64,000 bases of DNA from Methylotuvimicrobium sp. KM2 (GTDB lineage Bacteria > Pseudomonadota > Gammaproteobacteria > Methylococcales > Methylomonadaceae): contig NZ_CP150634.1 of the NCBI RefSeq assembly GCF_038051925.1, positions 2,454,300-2,518,299 of the forward strand. The letters run 5' to 3'. Made by a program: the position numbers and the translations under genes. Positions 26,150 to 35,315 of the stretch are shown here, piece after piece. Position 1 is the first letter of the stretch. Each line of letters starts with the position of its first letter. A model generated the notes under the pieces. The model had not been told where the DNA came from and did no database searches. It worked only from the letters and a program-made list of their open reading frames with translations.

Positions 26150-26342
26150 GTTATTGACTCCTTATATTTTAAATAAACGAGTTTATGGGAATTCCACTCT
26201 GAGATTCAACCTTCCAACCTTACTCAGGATTGCCGAATTCTGAATGCCCTCAAACCCTCGAAGTGCTATTATCGGCTTGTGCCATTCATGGTGCTCATAT
26301 AACATAGTTATGCACTTTTTAGAAGTTACAGAGGCTATCCCT

Positions 26343-27200
26343 ATGTGCAATACCTGCGGTTGTAATATCACGCCCGGTAATCGTCCTTTCGTTTTAGCGG
26401 AAAAACCGACTAACGGTACCACGACGATCACGGTGCTGAAAAATTTACTCGCCAAAAACGACAACCAAGCCGAACATAACCGGAGTCATTTCGATGCACG
26501 AAAGGTCTTGGCGATCAACCTGATGTCCTCACCCGGCTCGGGTAAAACCGCCTTGCTCGAAGCAACGATCAAGCGGCTGAACGGTTCTTTAGACCTGGCT
26601 GTAATCGAAGGCGATCTCGAAACCGAAAACGATGCCGCCAGAATTCGCGCGCATGGCGTACCTGCGCATCAAATCACAACAGGAACAGCATGTCATCTCG
26701 ATGCGCATCTGATTCACGATGCACTGCATCATATCGACTTGTCGTCTATCGATATCTTGTTCATAGAAAATGTCGGTAACCTCGTTTGTCCAGCCAGTTT
26801 CGATTTAGGACATCATTTGAACGTGACCCTGCTCTCGACGACCGAAGGAGACGACAAACCGGCCAAGTATCCGGTCATGTTTCGAGCGGCGGATTTGATG
26901 CTGATCACCAAGAGCGATTTATTGCCGTTTCTCGACGATTTTTCACCGGAAAGGGCCGAACAAGCACTACGTAATTTAGCCAGTAAGGCGCAGGTGTTTA
27001 ACCTATCTTCTCGGCAGAATAACGATTCCGGGTTGGATGCCTGGATCGATTGGCTGCACGAACAACTCCAAGCGCATCGAAACAAACTGGCACAACAACA
27101 AACGACACGCCCAAACGTCCAGCGAGACGGCCAATTACTGCATACCGATCCGGCGCAAGTCCGCTTTCGCCCGGTTGTTAAAGCCGGCGTACCAGCCTGA
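26343..27200 (+). CDS. hypB: Hydrogenase nickel incorporation GTPase HypB
   Basis: HypB is the GTPase that, with HypA, inserts nickel into [NiFe]-hydrogenase. I place the start at the ATG at 26343, giving MCNTCGCNITPGN, the conserved high-affinity metal motif at the N-terminus; the open frame extends further upstream without similarity. The 285-residue protein has no histidine-rich stretch. GTPase motifs are MSSPGSGKTALLE (P-loop), VIEGDLETENDA, TTGTACHLDAHLI (Cys-His metal site), ENVGNLVCPASFDLG and the ITKSDLLP (NKxD equivalent). It starts the hypB-hypD-hypF operon; the hypD ATG follows after 9 bp. Confidence 0.95.
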   Translation: MCNTCGCNITPGNRPFVLAEKPTNGTTTITVLKNLLAKNDNQAEHNRSHFDARKVLAINLMSSPGSGKTALLEATIKRLNGSLDLAVIEGDLETENDAARIRAHGVPAHQITTGTACHLDAHLIHDALHHIDLSSIDILFIENVGNLVCPASFDLGHHLNVTLLSTTEGDDKPAKYPVMFRAADLMLITKSDLLPFLDDFSPERAEQALRNLASKAQVFNLSSRQNNDSGLDAWIDWLHEQLQAHRNKLAQQQTTRPNVQRDGQLLHTDPAQVRFRPVVKAGVPA

Positions 27201-27209
27201 GGTCTTTCG

Positions 27210-28334
27210 ATGGCACTCGACGCACGACAATGGCTCGATCAAATCCGCGCACTGCCTTTGACCTCGCCGGTGCGCATCATGAACGTCTGCGGCGGTCATG
27301 AGCGTTCGATTTCGATGGCGGGACTCAGAAGCGCCCTGCCCGACATGATCGATTTGATTCCGGGCCCCGGCTGCCCGGTTTGCATTTGTCCGGAAGAAGA
27401 TATTTATCAAGCGATACAAATCGGTCTGAACGAACCCGATAGCATAGTCGTGGCGTTCGGCGATATGCTGCGCGTGCCGGTCAATGTTTCGAGCAAGTCG
27501 GTACGCTCTCTCGAACAAGCCAAAGCCGCCGGCGCCGACATTCGCCCCATCGCCTCGCCTTCCGAAGCGGTTCGAATCGCAAAATCCGAACCCGATAAAA
27601 CTGTCGTGTTTTTCGTCGCCGGATTCGAAACGACCTGCGCCCCGGTCGCCGGCATGCTCTCCGAAGGCATTCCCGATAACTTATTGCTGCTGATGAGCGG
27701 TCGCCTGACTTGGCCTGCGGTTGCGATGCTGCTCGACTACGAAACGCCGTCGTTCGATGCGCTGATTGCCCCAGGCCATGTTTCAACCGTGATGGGGCCT
27801 GAGGAATGGCAATTCGTCGTGGACCGCCACGGCTTCCCGGCCGCGATTGCCGGTTTCACGCCGGACAGTTTATTGGCGGCGATTTATTCTGTTTTACGAC
27901 AAAAACTCGACGGCCGAATTTTTTTGGATAATTGCTACGAGCAAGTCGTTAAACCGCATGGCAATCCGACCGCCCGCCGATTGATCGAAAGCACCCTGAC
28001 GATCGTCGATGCCCCTTGGCGAGGAATCGGTATCATACCGGCATCGGGACTTGAACTTAGCGCCGACTATGCACAGCATAACGCCCGGTTTCGTTTTCCC
28101 GTCCATGCCGAAAATGCAAGAAAAAATGCCGGCACGATGCCGCCGGGCTGCGACTGTGCGAGAGTCGTGCTGGGGCGCATCAAGCCGGTCGACTGCAAGC
28201 TCTACGGCGTTTCATGCACACCGCGCTCGCCGGTTGGGCCGTGCATGGTTTCCGATGAAGGCGCCTGCCGAATTTGGTGGTCGTCGGGAATCAGGGCCCG
28301 ATCAGCCGAACACGAAAAAACAACCTGCACTTAA
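27210..28334 (+). CDS. hypD: Hydrogenase formation protein HypD
   Basis: HypD is the iron-sulfur scaffold on which, with HypC, the Fe(CN)2CO centre is built. The 374-residue protein has MNVCGGHERSIS (usual form CGGHT; here Glu follows His), LIPGPGCPVCICPEEDI, FGDMLRVPV and VFFVAGFETTCAPVAGML. Its C-terminal cysteines lie in MPPGCDCARVVLGRIKPVDC and SPVGPCMVSDEGAC. The 4Fe-4S and redox cysteines are therefore present. The sequence departs from the E. coli-type consensus in several blocks. It lies between hypB and hypF. Confidence 0.94.
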   Translation: MALDARQWLDQIRALPLTSPVRIMNVCGGHERSISMAGLRSALPDMIDLIPGPGCPVCICPEEDIYQAIQIGLNEPDSIVVAFGDMLRVPVNVSSKSVRSLEQAKAAGADIRPIASPSEAVRIAKSEPDKTVVFFVAGFETTCAPVAGMLSEGIPDNLLLLMSGRLTWPAVAMLLDYETPSFDALIAPGHVSTVMGPEEWQFVVDRHGFPAAIAGFTPDSLLAAIYSVLRQKLDGRIFLDNCYEQVVKPHGNPTARRLIESTLTIVDAPWRGIGIIPASGLELSADYAQHNARFRFPVHAENARKNAGTMPPGCDCARVVLGRIKPVDCKLYGVSCTPRSPVGPCMVSDEGACRIWWSSGIRARSAEHEKTTCT

Positions 28335-28354
28335 TTTGCTGAACCCACCTTGTA

Positions 28355-30628
28355 TTGAAATCCACTCTAACACCTTCTTCCTGCAAAAACGATGCGCGCC
28401 GCTTGATAGTCACCGGTCAAGTGCAAGGCGTCGGCTTTCGTCCTTTCGTATGCCGTTTGGCCCATGAATTAAACTTAAGCGGTTGGGTACTCAACCGGAC
28501 CGGTACTGTTGAAATTTTGATACAAGGCGAACCGAACCGGATTGACCGGTTCATGGAACGTCTCGTTGATAACGCTCCTCCTCTCGCAAGACCGACACTC
28601 GCAAGCTGGCAAACCGCTGAACCCGACGACCTAGATACATTTTCGATTCTCGATAGCATTACCGAGTCGTCATCTGCCATATACATACCGCCGGATTATT
28701 TTTTATGCGACGACTGTCTTGCCGAATTGAATGACCCGAAACAACGCCGTTACCGTTACCCGTTCATCAATTGCACGCAATGCGGACCCCGTTACACGCT
28801 GATCAAAAAACTGCCATATGACCGCGTCAACACCGCCATGGCCGAATTCGAATTGTGTTTCGATTGCCGAAAAGAATACGACAATCGCCTAGATAGGCGA
28901 TTTCATGCACAACCTTTGGCATGCCCGGTTTGCGGACCGTCATTGACTTTTCACATCTCCGGCGAAAAAACCATTTCGGATACAGGAAAGGCTTTGACCG
29001 CCTGCATCGAAACCTTACGCGCGGGGGCAATCGTTGCAGTCAAAGGCGTCGGCGGTTATCACTTGATCTGCGATGCAAGCTCGGAGGCGGTAGTCCAGCG
29101 CTTGCGCGAACGTAAACAACGCGCCCGCAAACCGCTCGCGGTTCTCCTCCCCTGGCGCGGCCCTAAAGGTCTGACAGTCGTGATGGAATACGCAGAACCC
29201 GGCCCGGCGGAATTGACTTTATTGCAAGACCCGCTCCGCCCTATCGTCTTGGTCAAGAAGCGGAGCGACCGTCCACTGGCCGAATCCGTCGCGCCCGGTA
29301 TCACCGAAATCGGCATCATGCTTCCTTATAGCCCATTGCATCATCTATTAAGCGCCGACTTTGGCGGTCCTTTGGTTGCGACATCGGCGAACATCAGCGG
29401 CGAACCGGTCATGACCGACGGAGATGAAGTCGAGAGGCGGTTGAGCCGGGTAGCCGATGCTTTTTTACATCACAACCGTCCGATATTGAGACCGGCAGAC
29501 GATGCGGTCTTCAGAAAAATTGCCGGTAGCATGAGACCGATTAGATTGGGCCGGGGCTGTGCGCCATTAGAAATGACCCTTCCGTTTACGTTACAAGAGC
29601 CGGTTCTTGCAGTGGGGGGGCACATGAAAAACGCCATAGCATTGGCTTGGGACAACCGCGCCGTGATATCTCCGCATATCGGCGACCTCGGATCGAGGCG
29701 CAGTCAAGAAGTCTTCGAACAAACCATAGAAGAGCTCGCAACGCTCTACGGCATAAGCGTCAAAAAAGTTATTCGCGACGCGCACCCCGATTACCGTTCG
29801 AGCCGATGGGCCGAACAATCGGGATTTCCGGTAACGCAGGTATATCATCATCATGCCCATGCCTCGGCATTAGCCGGGGAATACGGTTTATTCGAATCAA
29901 TGCTTATATTTACCTGGGATGGGACCGGCTACGGCGAAGACGGCACGATCTGGGGCGGCGAAGCTTTGTTCGGCAGGCCAGGCCAATGGCGACGCGCGGG
30001 ATCTTTAAAACCCTTCAGAATACCCGGCGGCGACAAAGCCGGTCGCGAACCGTGGCGAAGCGCAGCGGCTTTATTTTGGGAGTGCGGCTGGGAATGGCAA
30101 GACTGCTCATTCCCTACCGAACTCTTGAAAAAAGCTTGGGAACACAAGCTTAATGCGCCTTTATGCAGTTCAGCCGGCAGATTGTTCGATGCCGCATCGG
30201 CATTGCTGGGACTGGTATCGAAAGCCGATTACGATGGTCAAGCACCGATGGAACTGGAAGCCTTGAGCGCCGATAGCGGACCAGGGCCACTGCTACCCTT
30301 GGAACAAGACGAAAACGGTATTTGGTGCAGTAATTGGACACCATTATTGGCGATGCTACAGAATGATAAATTATCCAAAGCGGAGCGGGCTGGACAATTT
30401 CATGCCAGTCTAGCCGAAACGATCCGAGATCAGGCTGCCCGGATCAGAAAAACACACCGAATCGACCGGGTCGGTCTTTGCGGAGGCGTGTTTCAAAATA
30501 AGCGGTTGACCGAATTGGCGATAGAACATTTGAAACAGGAAGGTTTCGAGGTTTATCTACCTGAACGATTACCGGGAAACGACGCAGGCATCAGTTACGG
30601 ACAAATTATCGAAGCCTGCTCGGTTTGA
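28355..30628 (+). CDS. hypF: Carbamoyltransferase HypF
   Basis: HypF makes the thiocyanate group on HypE from carbamoyl phosphate. The 757-residue protein has, in order, an acylphosphatase domain (VTGQVQGVGFRPFVCRL), two zinc fingers (CDDCLAEL ... CTQCGPRYTLI and CFDCRKEYDNR ... CPVCGPS) and a YrdC-like domain (VAVKGVGGYHLICDA, RKRKPLAVL-type block). The Kae1-like carbamoyltransferase domain follows (VYHHHAHASALAGEYG, FTWDGTGYGEDGTIWGGE, GLCGGVFQNKRLT). The first usable start is a TTG at 28355; no in-frame ATG precedes the acylphosphatase motif, which begins only 20 residues in. The start is therefore likely TTG, or possibly a codon slightly further down. Confidence 0.94.
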   Translation: MKSTLTPSSCKNDARRLIVTGQVQGVGFRPFVCRLAHELNLSGWVLNRTGTVEILIQGEPNRIDRFMERLVDNAPPLARPTLASWQTAEPDDLDTFSILDSITESSSAIYIPPDYFLCDDCLAELNDPKQRRYRYPFINCTQCGPRYTLIKKLPYDRVNTAMAEFELCFDCRKEYDNRLDRRFHAQPLACPVCGPSLTFHISGEKTISDTGKALTACIETLRAGAIVAVKGVGGYHLICDASSEAVVQRLRERKQRARKPLAVLLPWRGPKGLTVVMEYAEPGPAELTLLQDPLRPIVLVKKRSDRPLAESVAPGITEIGIMLPYSPLHHLLSADFGGPLVATSANISGEPVMTDGDEVERRLSRVADAFLHHNRPILRPADDAVFRKIAGSMRPIRLGRGCAPLEMTLPFTLQEPVLAVGGHMKNAIALAWDNRAVISPHIGDLGSRRSQEVFEQTIEELATLYGISVKKVIRDAHPDYRSSRWAEQSGFPVTQVYHHHAHASALAGEYGLFESMLIFTWDGTGYGEDGTIWGGEALFGRPGQWRRAGSLKPFRIPGGDKAGREPWRSAAALFWECGWEWQDCSFPTELLKKAWEHKLNAPLCSSAGRLFDAASALLGLVSKADYDGQAPMELEALSADSGPGPLLPLEQDENGIWCSNWTPLLAMLQNDKLSKAERAGQFHASLAETIRDQAARIRKTHRIDRVGLCGGVFQNKRLTELAIEHLKQEGFEVYLPERLPGNDAGISYGQIIEACSV

Positions 30629-31193
30629 ACCATTGTCGACAAACTCTATAATTTTCGTTGCAATAGTCACTGTATTAATGACAATTTCAGAGTTGGATTT
30701 ATTCCGGTTTTACATAAAAACTGACTACCCCCTGCACTTACCAAACAAGCAAGCCTCCTCAGTTGTCCTCCCCTTTCGATTCAGAACCGTTAGTTTCAAT
30801 TCTATTTGTTATCAATTTTATTCAATTAGGATTTCGCGAAAAATAACTTCCTGGAGTTATGAGCTTTGTTGAGGGTTTGGTAACTCGCCTGGTAGGACAT
30901 CGTGAATCCTTCCTAGTAGGCTTGACGGTGGCTTTCCTTGCCGCCAACACCTGCCAATCGAGTTACCGAACCCTCCAAAAATAGGAAAGTTATTTATGAC
31001 AAATCCTTACTTTCAAGGCTTTTGCCTTCACTCGATAGCGCTCTGTGTGTAATTTGTTCAGCCCACTGCCCCTGCATTTAAATCAAGTTGGAACTTGGCC
31101 TCCTCATTATTCAAAGAGGGGAATTGAATAGTTACCTCCGCGTTCATCCGGTTTAAATCCCTTAAATCCCGCAAGCCGTAACGCATTTACTCT
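30629..31193. other. Intergenic region downstream of hypF
   Basis: Apart from the 180-bp mini-element at 30828-31007 and the operator-like array beginning at 31194, this 565-bp stretch has no supported gene. The small open frame 30633-30872 runs into the mini-element and lacks family features or a ribosome-binding site. Confidence 0.5.
30828..31007. mobile_element. 180-bp palindromic mini-element without the hairpin insertion
   Basis: The ends are inverted repeats AGGATTTCGCGAAAAATAAC ... and ... GTTATTTATGACAAATCCT. The inner arms GGGTTTGGTAACTCG and CGAGTTACCGAACCC are also inverted. The centre reads CATCGTGAATCCTTCCTAGT then AGGCTTGACGGTGGC. It is the uninterrupted relative of 36363-36612, which carries the 64-bp hairpin at its GTGAA. 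Confidence 0.75.
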
Positions 31194-31259
31194 TGCCGCG
31201 TAAGTTTCACGAAAGTTTCAAGCAAGTTTCGCGAAAGCTTGGTGAAAGGCATGTGAAAG
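31194..31259 (+). promoter_or_regulatory. Operator-like array of 11-bp direct repeats
   Basis: From 31205 five consecutive 11-bp units read TTTCACGAAAG, TTTCAAGCAAG, TTTCGCGAAAG, CTTGGTGAAAG and GCATGTGAAAG. A weaker sixth (TGCCGCGTAAG) precedes them at 31194. Consensus is TTTCRNGAAAG. An 11-bp direct-repeat period is the binding geometry of OmpR/PhoB-type response regulators. The array ends 47 bp before the Usp gene at 31307, and an OmpR-family regulator is encoded at 34417-35091. Confidence 0.6.
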
Positions 31260-31306
31260 TATTAATCAATAACATGAGCTTGCCCCATTTTTAAGAGGAT
31301 TGAAAT

Positions 31307-31801
31307 ATGAAAAGAACAATCTTGATTCCGACCGATTTTTCGGTGGAATCGTTGAATTTGGTCAAGCATACTCTAGCTAACGCCCGAGACGACAATCTGT
31401 ATTTCTTTTTGACGCATTGCCGGTTTCTTTCCGATTGTCCAATCGACCTGTTGTATTTTTCAAAGACCGAATTGCTTCAGTCCTTGAAGACTCCGGAATT
31501 CAAAAGAACATGCAAGGCCTTGCGTCAAAGCTATTCAGCCCACAAGGTATTAATTAAAACGGAGCTCTTTACCGGCTTGAATCAAGCCGCTTTCAACGCC
31601 TTTATCGACGGCAACCAAATCGATGAAGCCGTCATTCCGAAACGGTACAACCCTAGGTTAAACCGGCAAACAAGCTTCAATCCGATTCCTTTCATTCGCA
31701 AAAGCCGCCTGAAAATCACCGAAGTTTCATTGGGCGCTAAGCAAAACACCCAAGACAACCAAGACTTAACACTATTGCCGAATGGCTTCCTACGTGCTTA
31801 G
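31307..31801 (+). CDS. Universal stress protein-like (UspA fold) protein
   Basis: The 164-residue protein opens with TILIPTDFSVESLNLVKHTL, the first strand and helix of the UspA fold. A second strand (LYFFLTHCRF) and the KVLIKTELFTG strand follow. The C-terminal nucleotide-binding signature G-x2-G-x9-G-S/T is missing; the region instead reads PFIRKSRLKITEVSLGAKQN. It is therefore a degenerate, probably non-ATP-binding Usp-like protein. AAGAGG lies ahead of the ATG. It is followed by the SulP-Usp transporter gene, with which it probably forms an operon under the 11-bp repeat array. Confidence 0.7.
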   Translation: MKRTILIPTDFSVESLNLVKHTLANARDDNLYFFLTHCRFLSDCPIDLLYFSKTELLQSLKTPEFKRTCKALRQSYSAHKVLIKTELFTGLNQAAFNAFIDGNQIDEAVIPKRYNPRLNRQTSFNPIPFIRKSRLKITEVSLGAKQNTQDNQDLTLLPNGFLRA

Positions 31802-31848
31802 CGTAATGACGTCGGGCATTTATTAATTTGATATTTTGCGAGCAATTT

Positions 31849-34248
31849 ATGAGTACTATTCAAAAACATATTCAAGAAGGATCCGGCGGCTCCGGTAAAA
31901 AAACTGACGCACAAACCAGTCAACCGACATCGATTTTGCAGCGCCTGAAGGAATTCAACACCTTCTGGGATAGCCGTTTCGAAGATTTAACCCGCGAGAC
32001 CTGGTTGAAAACCACCTATCGCGATTTCAGCGCAGGACTCATCGTTGCGTTGACCGCAATCCCAATGGCAATGGGCTTCGCAATGGCGATGGGGCTGCGG
32101 CCGGAACAAGGTATCATCGCCGGCGCCCTGGCCTGTATCATCGGCCGGACCTGGGGCGGTTCTAAGTATCAAGTTTACGGGCCGACCGCCGCCTTCATTC
32201 CGATCATTGCCGCCCTAATGGCTAAGTACGGCGAAGCAGGCGGCGGCACATTCGCCGAGGCGCACGGCTTTTTGGTTTTAGTCTCGGTGATCGCCGGTAT
32301 CATTTTAATGCTGATGGGCATTTTCGGGCTCGGCAAATATGCCAAGCTGGTCCCCAATTCCATCGTCGTCGGCTTTACGGCGGGGATTGCCGTCGCGATT
32401 GCATTGACCAATGTCGAATCGATACTCGGCATCGAAAGTTTTAAGGACCTCTTGGGCGAAGACGAGGACCTCAAGGGTGGATTACTGCATAACCTATCGG
32501 CGGCCTATGACAATATCGATAAAGTCAATCTTTGGTCGGTCACGTTGGGCATCATGACCTTTGTGCTAACGAAGTTTCTACTGCGCATTTCGATCTTCAT
32601 TCCGGCTCCGCTGATTGCCATCGGGGTTTCGACCTTATTGGCGGCAACCGTGATGGCCGACAAAGGCATTATCATCGTGCGCGATATCTACGGCACGATT
32701 CCGAATAATTTTTTCGTATTCACGCCTCCGATATTACCGGCAATGGATTTAGGCGTTGCCGTCGATATTCTGTATTTCGTCGCGGCGATCGTTTTCGTGT
32801 CCGGTATTGAAAGCTTGTTATGTTCATCGATGGCCGACCGGCTCGCCGACAATCGCAAAACACCATTCAACCCAAACAAGGAGTTTTGGGGGCAAGGTTT
32901 GGTGCAAATAATCACACCGATGGTCAACGGCTTTCCATGCACCGGCGCGTTGGCGCGCACCGCGACCAGCATCAAAGCGGGCGCGGTAACGCCTTTGGCG
33001 GGTTACTTCAAAGGCTTCTTGAAATTAACCTTGGCTTATTACATCGCCGAATATCTGGAATTAGTGCCGATGGCGTGTATTGGCGGTATTTTGCTATGGG
33101 TCGCGACTAATATGATCAAGCCTTCCGAGATAAAGGAAGTCATGAATCACAATAAATTTCATGCCGGCTTGATGATTTTTACGGCCGTCATGGTTCCCGT
33201 CACCGATTTTTTGACCGGAGTATTGTCGGCATTGGTACTCTATTTTGTCGCCCGCAAATATTTCGACAAGCCGCATACGGAAGCTGAGCCAATCGCAAAA
33301 CCCGCTGAGCACGAAGAATTACAAGCCGCCGTAACGCCCCTCGGCAGTTTCAACAGCATTACCGTGCCATTGGCGATGACCGAAGAAGATACAGGTCTAT
33401 TAAGATATGCAGCCCATCTCGCTAAACTGGGTATCGGCAAGGAGTTTAACTTCGTCCACGTCATCACGCCGCACGATAAACATCGCAAAGACAATTCACC
33501 GAAAGCGCTGAAGAAAGGCATGACCGAAGAAGTGAAAAATTATTTCGACGGCGCACTCAAGTCGATCAAAGTCAATTATCAGACCATGGAAGGAACGAGC
33601 CGCATGGACGAGTTGGTGCAATTCACCTTAGCCGCCAAGTCCGATTTAATTTTGCTGGGACACCGGAAAAGCAGAACCGGACAACGTTCTTTGTCTAGAC
33701 GTCTGGCGATGATCACTAGCTGCTCGGTATGGATGGTGCCTGAGGACTGCGGCTCCGGCATTAGCCGTATAGTCGCTCCGATCGATTTTTCACAACCTTC
33801 AGCCGATAGCTTAAGCCACGCGACCGCGCTTGCGAAAGTCAATCAAATATCCGAATGCATGGCTTTGCATGTATTTTTCGACCCATCGGTGATTCGCTAC
33901 GAAGAGCACGACGACATCGTTTTCGGAGAGGAAGAAGCGACTTTCGAAGACTTCCTCAACCGGGTAAACACTCACGGTGTGATCGTTAAACCTGCATTCG
34001 AAGAAAGTAGCAATACCGCTCATGCGATTTTACGCAAAGCGGAGGAATACGGCGCCGACCTGATTGTAATCAGTACGCGCGGTCGCAGTCAGGCGGCAAC
34101 GATTCTCTTGGGTAGCGTAACCTCGCAGGTCATTGCCGAAGCTCAAATACCGGTACTCGCGATCAAGCATTTCGGCGATCAAATGAGCATCATGGAAGCT
34201 TTATTGGCCAGCCGATTCTGGGAACGGCCGGACCCTAAAACCAACTAA
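31849..34248 (+). CDS. SulP family anion transporter fused to two Usp domains
   Basis: This protein of about 799 residues belongs to the SulP/SLC26 family (sulfate or bicarbonate transport). The membrane part (about 45-475) has TYRDFSAGLIVALTAIPMAM, YGPTAAFIPIIAALM, the NSIVVGFTAGIAVAIAL block and GFPCTGALARTATSIKAGAV. Instead of the usual C-terminal STAS domain it carries two UspA-type domains. The first, from about 498, is degenerate. The second, from about 637, begins RIVAPIDFSQPSADSLSHAT and has the nucleotide-binding signature STRGRSQAATILLGSVTSQV. The ATG at 31849 is preferred over a TTG at 31828. Substrate is unknown; bicarbonate would make sense if related to hydrogen-driven carbon fixation, but that is speculation. 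Confidence 0.88.
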   Translation: MSTIQKHIQEGSGGSGKKTDAQTSQPTSILQRLKEFNTFWDSRFEDLTRETWLKTTYRDFSAGLIVALTAIPMAMGFAMAMGLRPEQGIIAGALACIIGRTWGGSKYQVYGPTAAFIPIIAALMAKYGEAGGGTFAEAHGFLVLVSVIAGIILMLMGIFGLGKYAKLVPNSIVVGFTAGIAVAIALTNVESILGIESFKDLLGEDEDLKGGLLHNLSAAYDNIDKVNLWSVTLGIMTFVLTKFLLRISIFIPAPLIAIGVSTLLAATVMADKGIIIVRDIYGTIPNNFFVFTPPILPAMDLGVAVDILYFVAAIVFVSGIESLLCSSMADRLADNRKTPFNPNKEFWGQGLVQIITPMVNGFPCTGALARTATSIKAGAVTPLAGYFKGFLKLTLAYYIAEYLELVPMACIGGILLWVATNMIKPSEIKEVMNHNKFHAGLMIFTAVMVPVTDFLTGVLSALVLYFVARKYFDKPHTEAEPIAKPAEHEELQAAVTPLGSFNSITVPLAMTEEDTGLLRYAAHLAKLGIGKEFNFVHVITPHDKHRKDNSPKALKKGMTEEVKNYFDGALKSIKVNYQTMEGTSRMDELVQFTLAAKSDLILLGHRKSRTGQRSLSRRLAMITSCSVWMVPEDCGSGISRIVAPIDFSQPSADSLSHATALAKVNQISECMALHVFFDPSVIRYEEHDDIVFGEEEATFEDFLNRVNTHGVIVKPAFEESSNTAHAILRKAEEYGADLIVISTRGRSQAATILLGSVTSQVIAEAQIPVLAIKHFGDQMSIMEALLASRFWERPDPKTN

Positions 34249-34270
34249 AGGAGAAACGATAGGTTGATGT

Positions 34271-34299
34271 TTAATCCTCCGGAAATGCCGGGGGATTAA
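34271..34299. terminator. Hairpin after the SulP-Usp gene
   Basis: TTAATCCTCCGG at 34271-34282 pairs with CCGGGGGATTAA at 34288-34299 with one G-T pair and a 5-nt loop. There is no T-tract after it on the plus strand, so it may act as an RNA-stabilising or attenuating hairpin rather than a strict terminator. Confidence 0.55.
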
Positions 34300-34351
34300 A
34301 CCTGCAACAACCAGAGGAAGAGCAGCAAAAATACATCCGTTGGCTCGTTAA

Positions 34352-34383
34352 CGAGCAACCGAGCAACCGAGCAACCGAGCAAA
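34352..34383. repeat. Four tandem 8-bp repeats
   Basis: CGAGCAAC occurs three times in a row, followed by CGAGCAAA, ending 33 bp before the response-regulator start. Length variation by slippage could change promoter spacing. Confidence 0.7.
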
Positions 34384-34416
34384 CAATGTAAACTAATTTA
34401 CAGCGTGATCAAAACC

Positions 34417-35091
34417 ATGAAAATCTTACTCGTAGAAGACGATGCCGTTCTGGCGGATGGATTGGCATATACCCTCTCCCGATCCGGTTATGATGTCACC
34501 TGTGCACCGAACGGTAGTTATGCGGAAGGCGCTTTGCTCGCGCAAGACTTTGACCTGTTGATACTGGATTTAGGATTGCCCGACATGGACGGCAGCGAAA
34601 TCTTATGGAAATTGAGAATGCGCAAGGATACGGTTCCCATCTTGATTTTAACGGCTCGAGACGGGTTAAACGACAGAATCGATGGGCTTAAGCGCGGCGC
34701 GGATGATTACATGGTGAAACCATTCGATTGCCGAGAATTGGAATCACGCGTCCATGCTCTCATTCGTCGAAGTTACTGCGGTTTTAGTAAAGATATTGTG
34801 GTTGGTAGACTAACCCTCGACACCCTTGAGCACCAAGTTCTGGTCGACGAAGATCCGTTGATTTTGTTTCAGCGCGAATACGGTGTGCTCGAAACACTTA
34901 TGTTACAGGCCGGATACGTAGTCAGTAAGGATAAAATCGCTCAACGTTTATCGACTGGCGGAGATGAACTAGGCGATAATGCCATAGAAGTCTATATACA
35001 CCGTTTACGTAAACGTCTAAAGCCTTTCGAAGTTAATATCAGAACTATAAGAGGGCTAGGATATTTGCTGGAAAACGGCAAAAATACTTAA
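34417..35091 (+). CDS. OmpR/PhoB-family response regulator
   Basis: The 224-residue protein has a receiver domain (MKILLVEDDAVLADGL, phosphoacceptor Asp in LLILDLGLPDMDGSEIL, TARDGLNDRIDGLKRGADDY, VKPF) and a winged-helix DNA-binding domain (FQREYGVLETLM, YVVSKDKIAQRL, NAIEVYIHRLRKRL, IRTIRGLGYLL). It resembles the QseB/PmrA/TctD type. No histidine kinase gene is adjacent, so the partner must be elsewhere. I use the ATG at 34417; a GTG at 34405 would add four residues. It may regulate the Usp/SulP genes just upstream through the 11-bp repeats at 31194-31259. Confidence 0.93.
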   Translation: MKILLVEDDAVLADGLAYTLSRSGYDVTCAPNGSYAEGALLAQDFDLLILDLGLPDMDGSEILWKLRMRKDTVPILILTARDGLNDRIDGLKRGADDYMVKPFDCRELESRVHALIRRSYCGFSKDIVVGRLTLDTLEHQVLVDEDPLILFQREYGVLETLMLQAGYVVSKDKIAQRLSTGGDELGDNAIEVYIHRLRKRLKPFEVNIRTIRGLGYLLENGKNT

Positions 35092-35098
35092 ATACGGC

Positions 35099-35179
35099 GT
35101 CCTGTCGGGCGAGTAGCCGCACCCTCCGCCACCAGAGAACTTTCATTTACCGGGCGATGGCTAGGCCTTCATGAACGTT
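35099..35179. repeat. Dispersed ~80-bp repeat, copy 2
   Basis: TCCTGTCGGGCGAGTAGCCG ... GAACTTTCATTTACCGGG ... GGCCTTCATGAACGTT corresponds to 23297-23380. A partial repeat of its first bases (GGCGTCCTGTCAAGCGAGTC) recurs at about 35219. Confidence 0.55.
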
Positions 35180-35315
35180 ATGGTTAACTATCTTAGATAA
35201 TTAAGGCGCAGGGTTTACGGCGTCCTGTCAAGCGAGTCATCAAACCACCAAAAACCTACTGATTGTATAAGTTATTTTGCGCATATTCCTAAAGTATGTT
35301 TGACAGCTCGAAGAC

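Noticed and set aside
30633..30872. Small hydrophobic open frame after hypF
   Set aside because: It runs into a mini-element, has no ribosome-binding site and overlaps sequence that is repeated elsewhere out of frame.
34352..34383. CRISPR-like array
   Set aside because: The short tandem repeats here and at 41706 and 44196 have 7-9 bp units with no spacers, and no cas gene is present.
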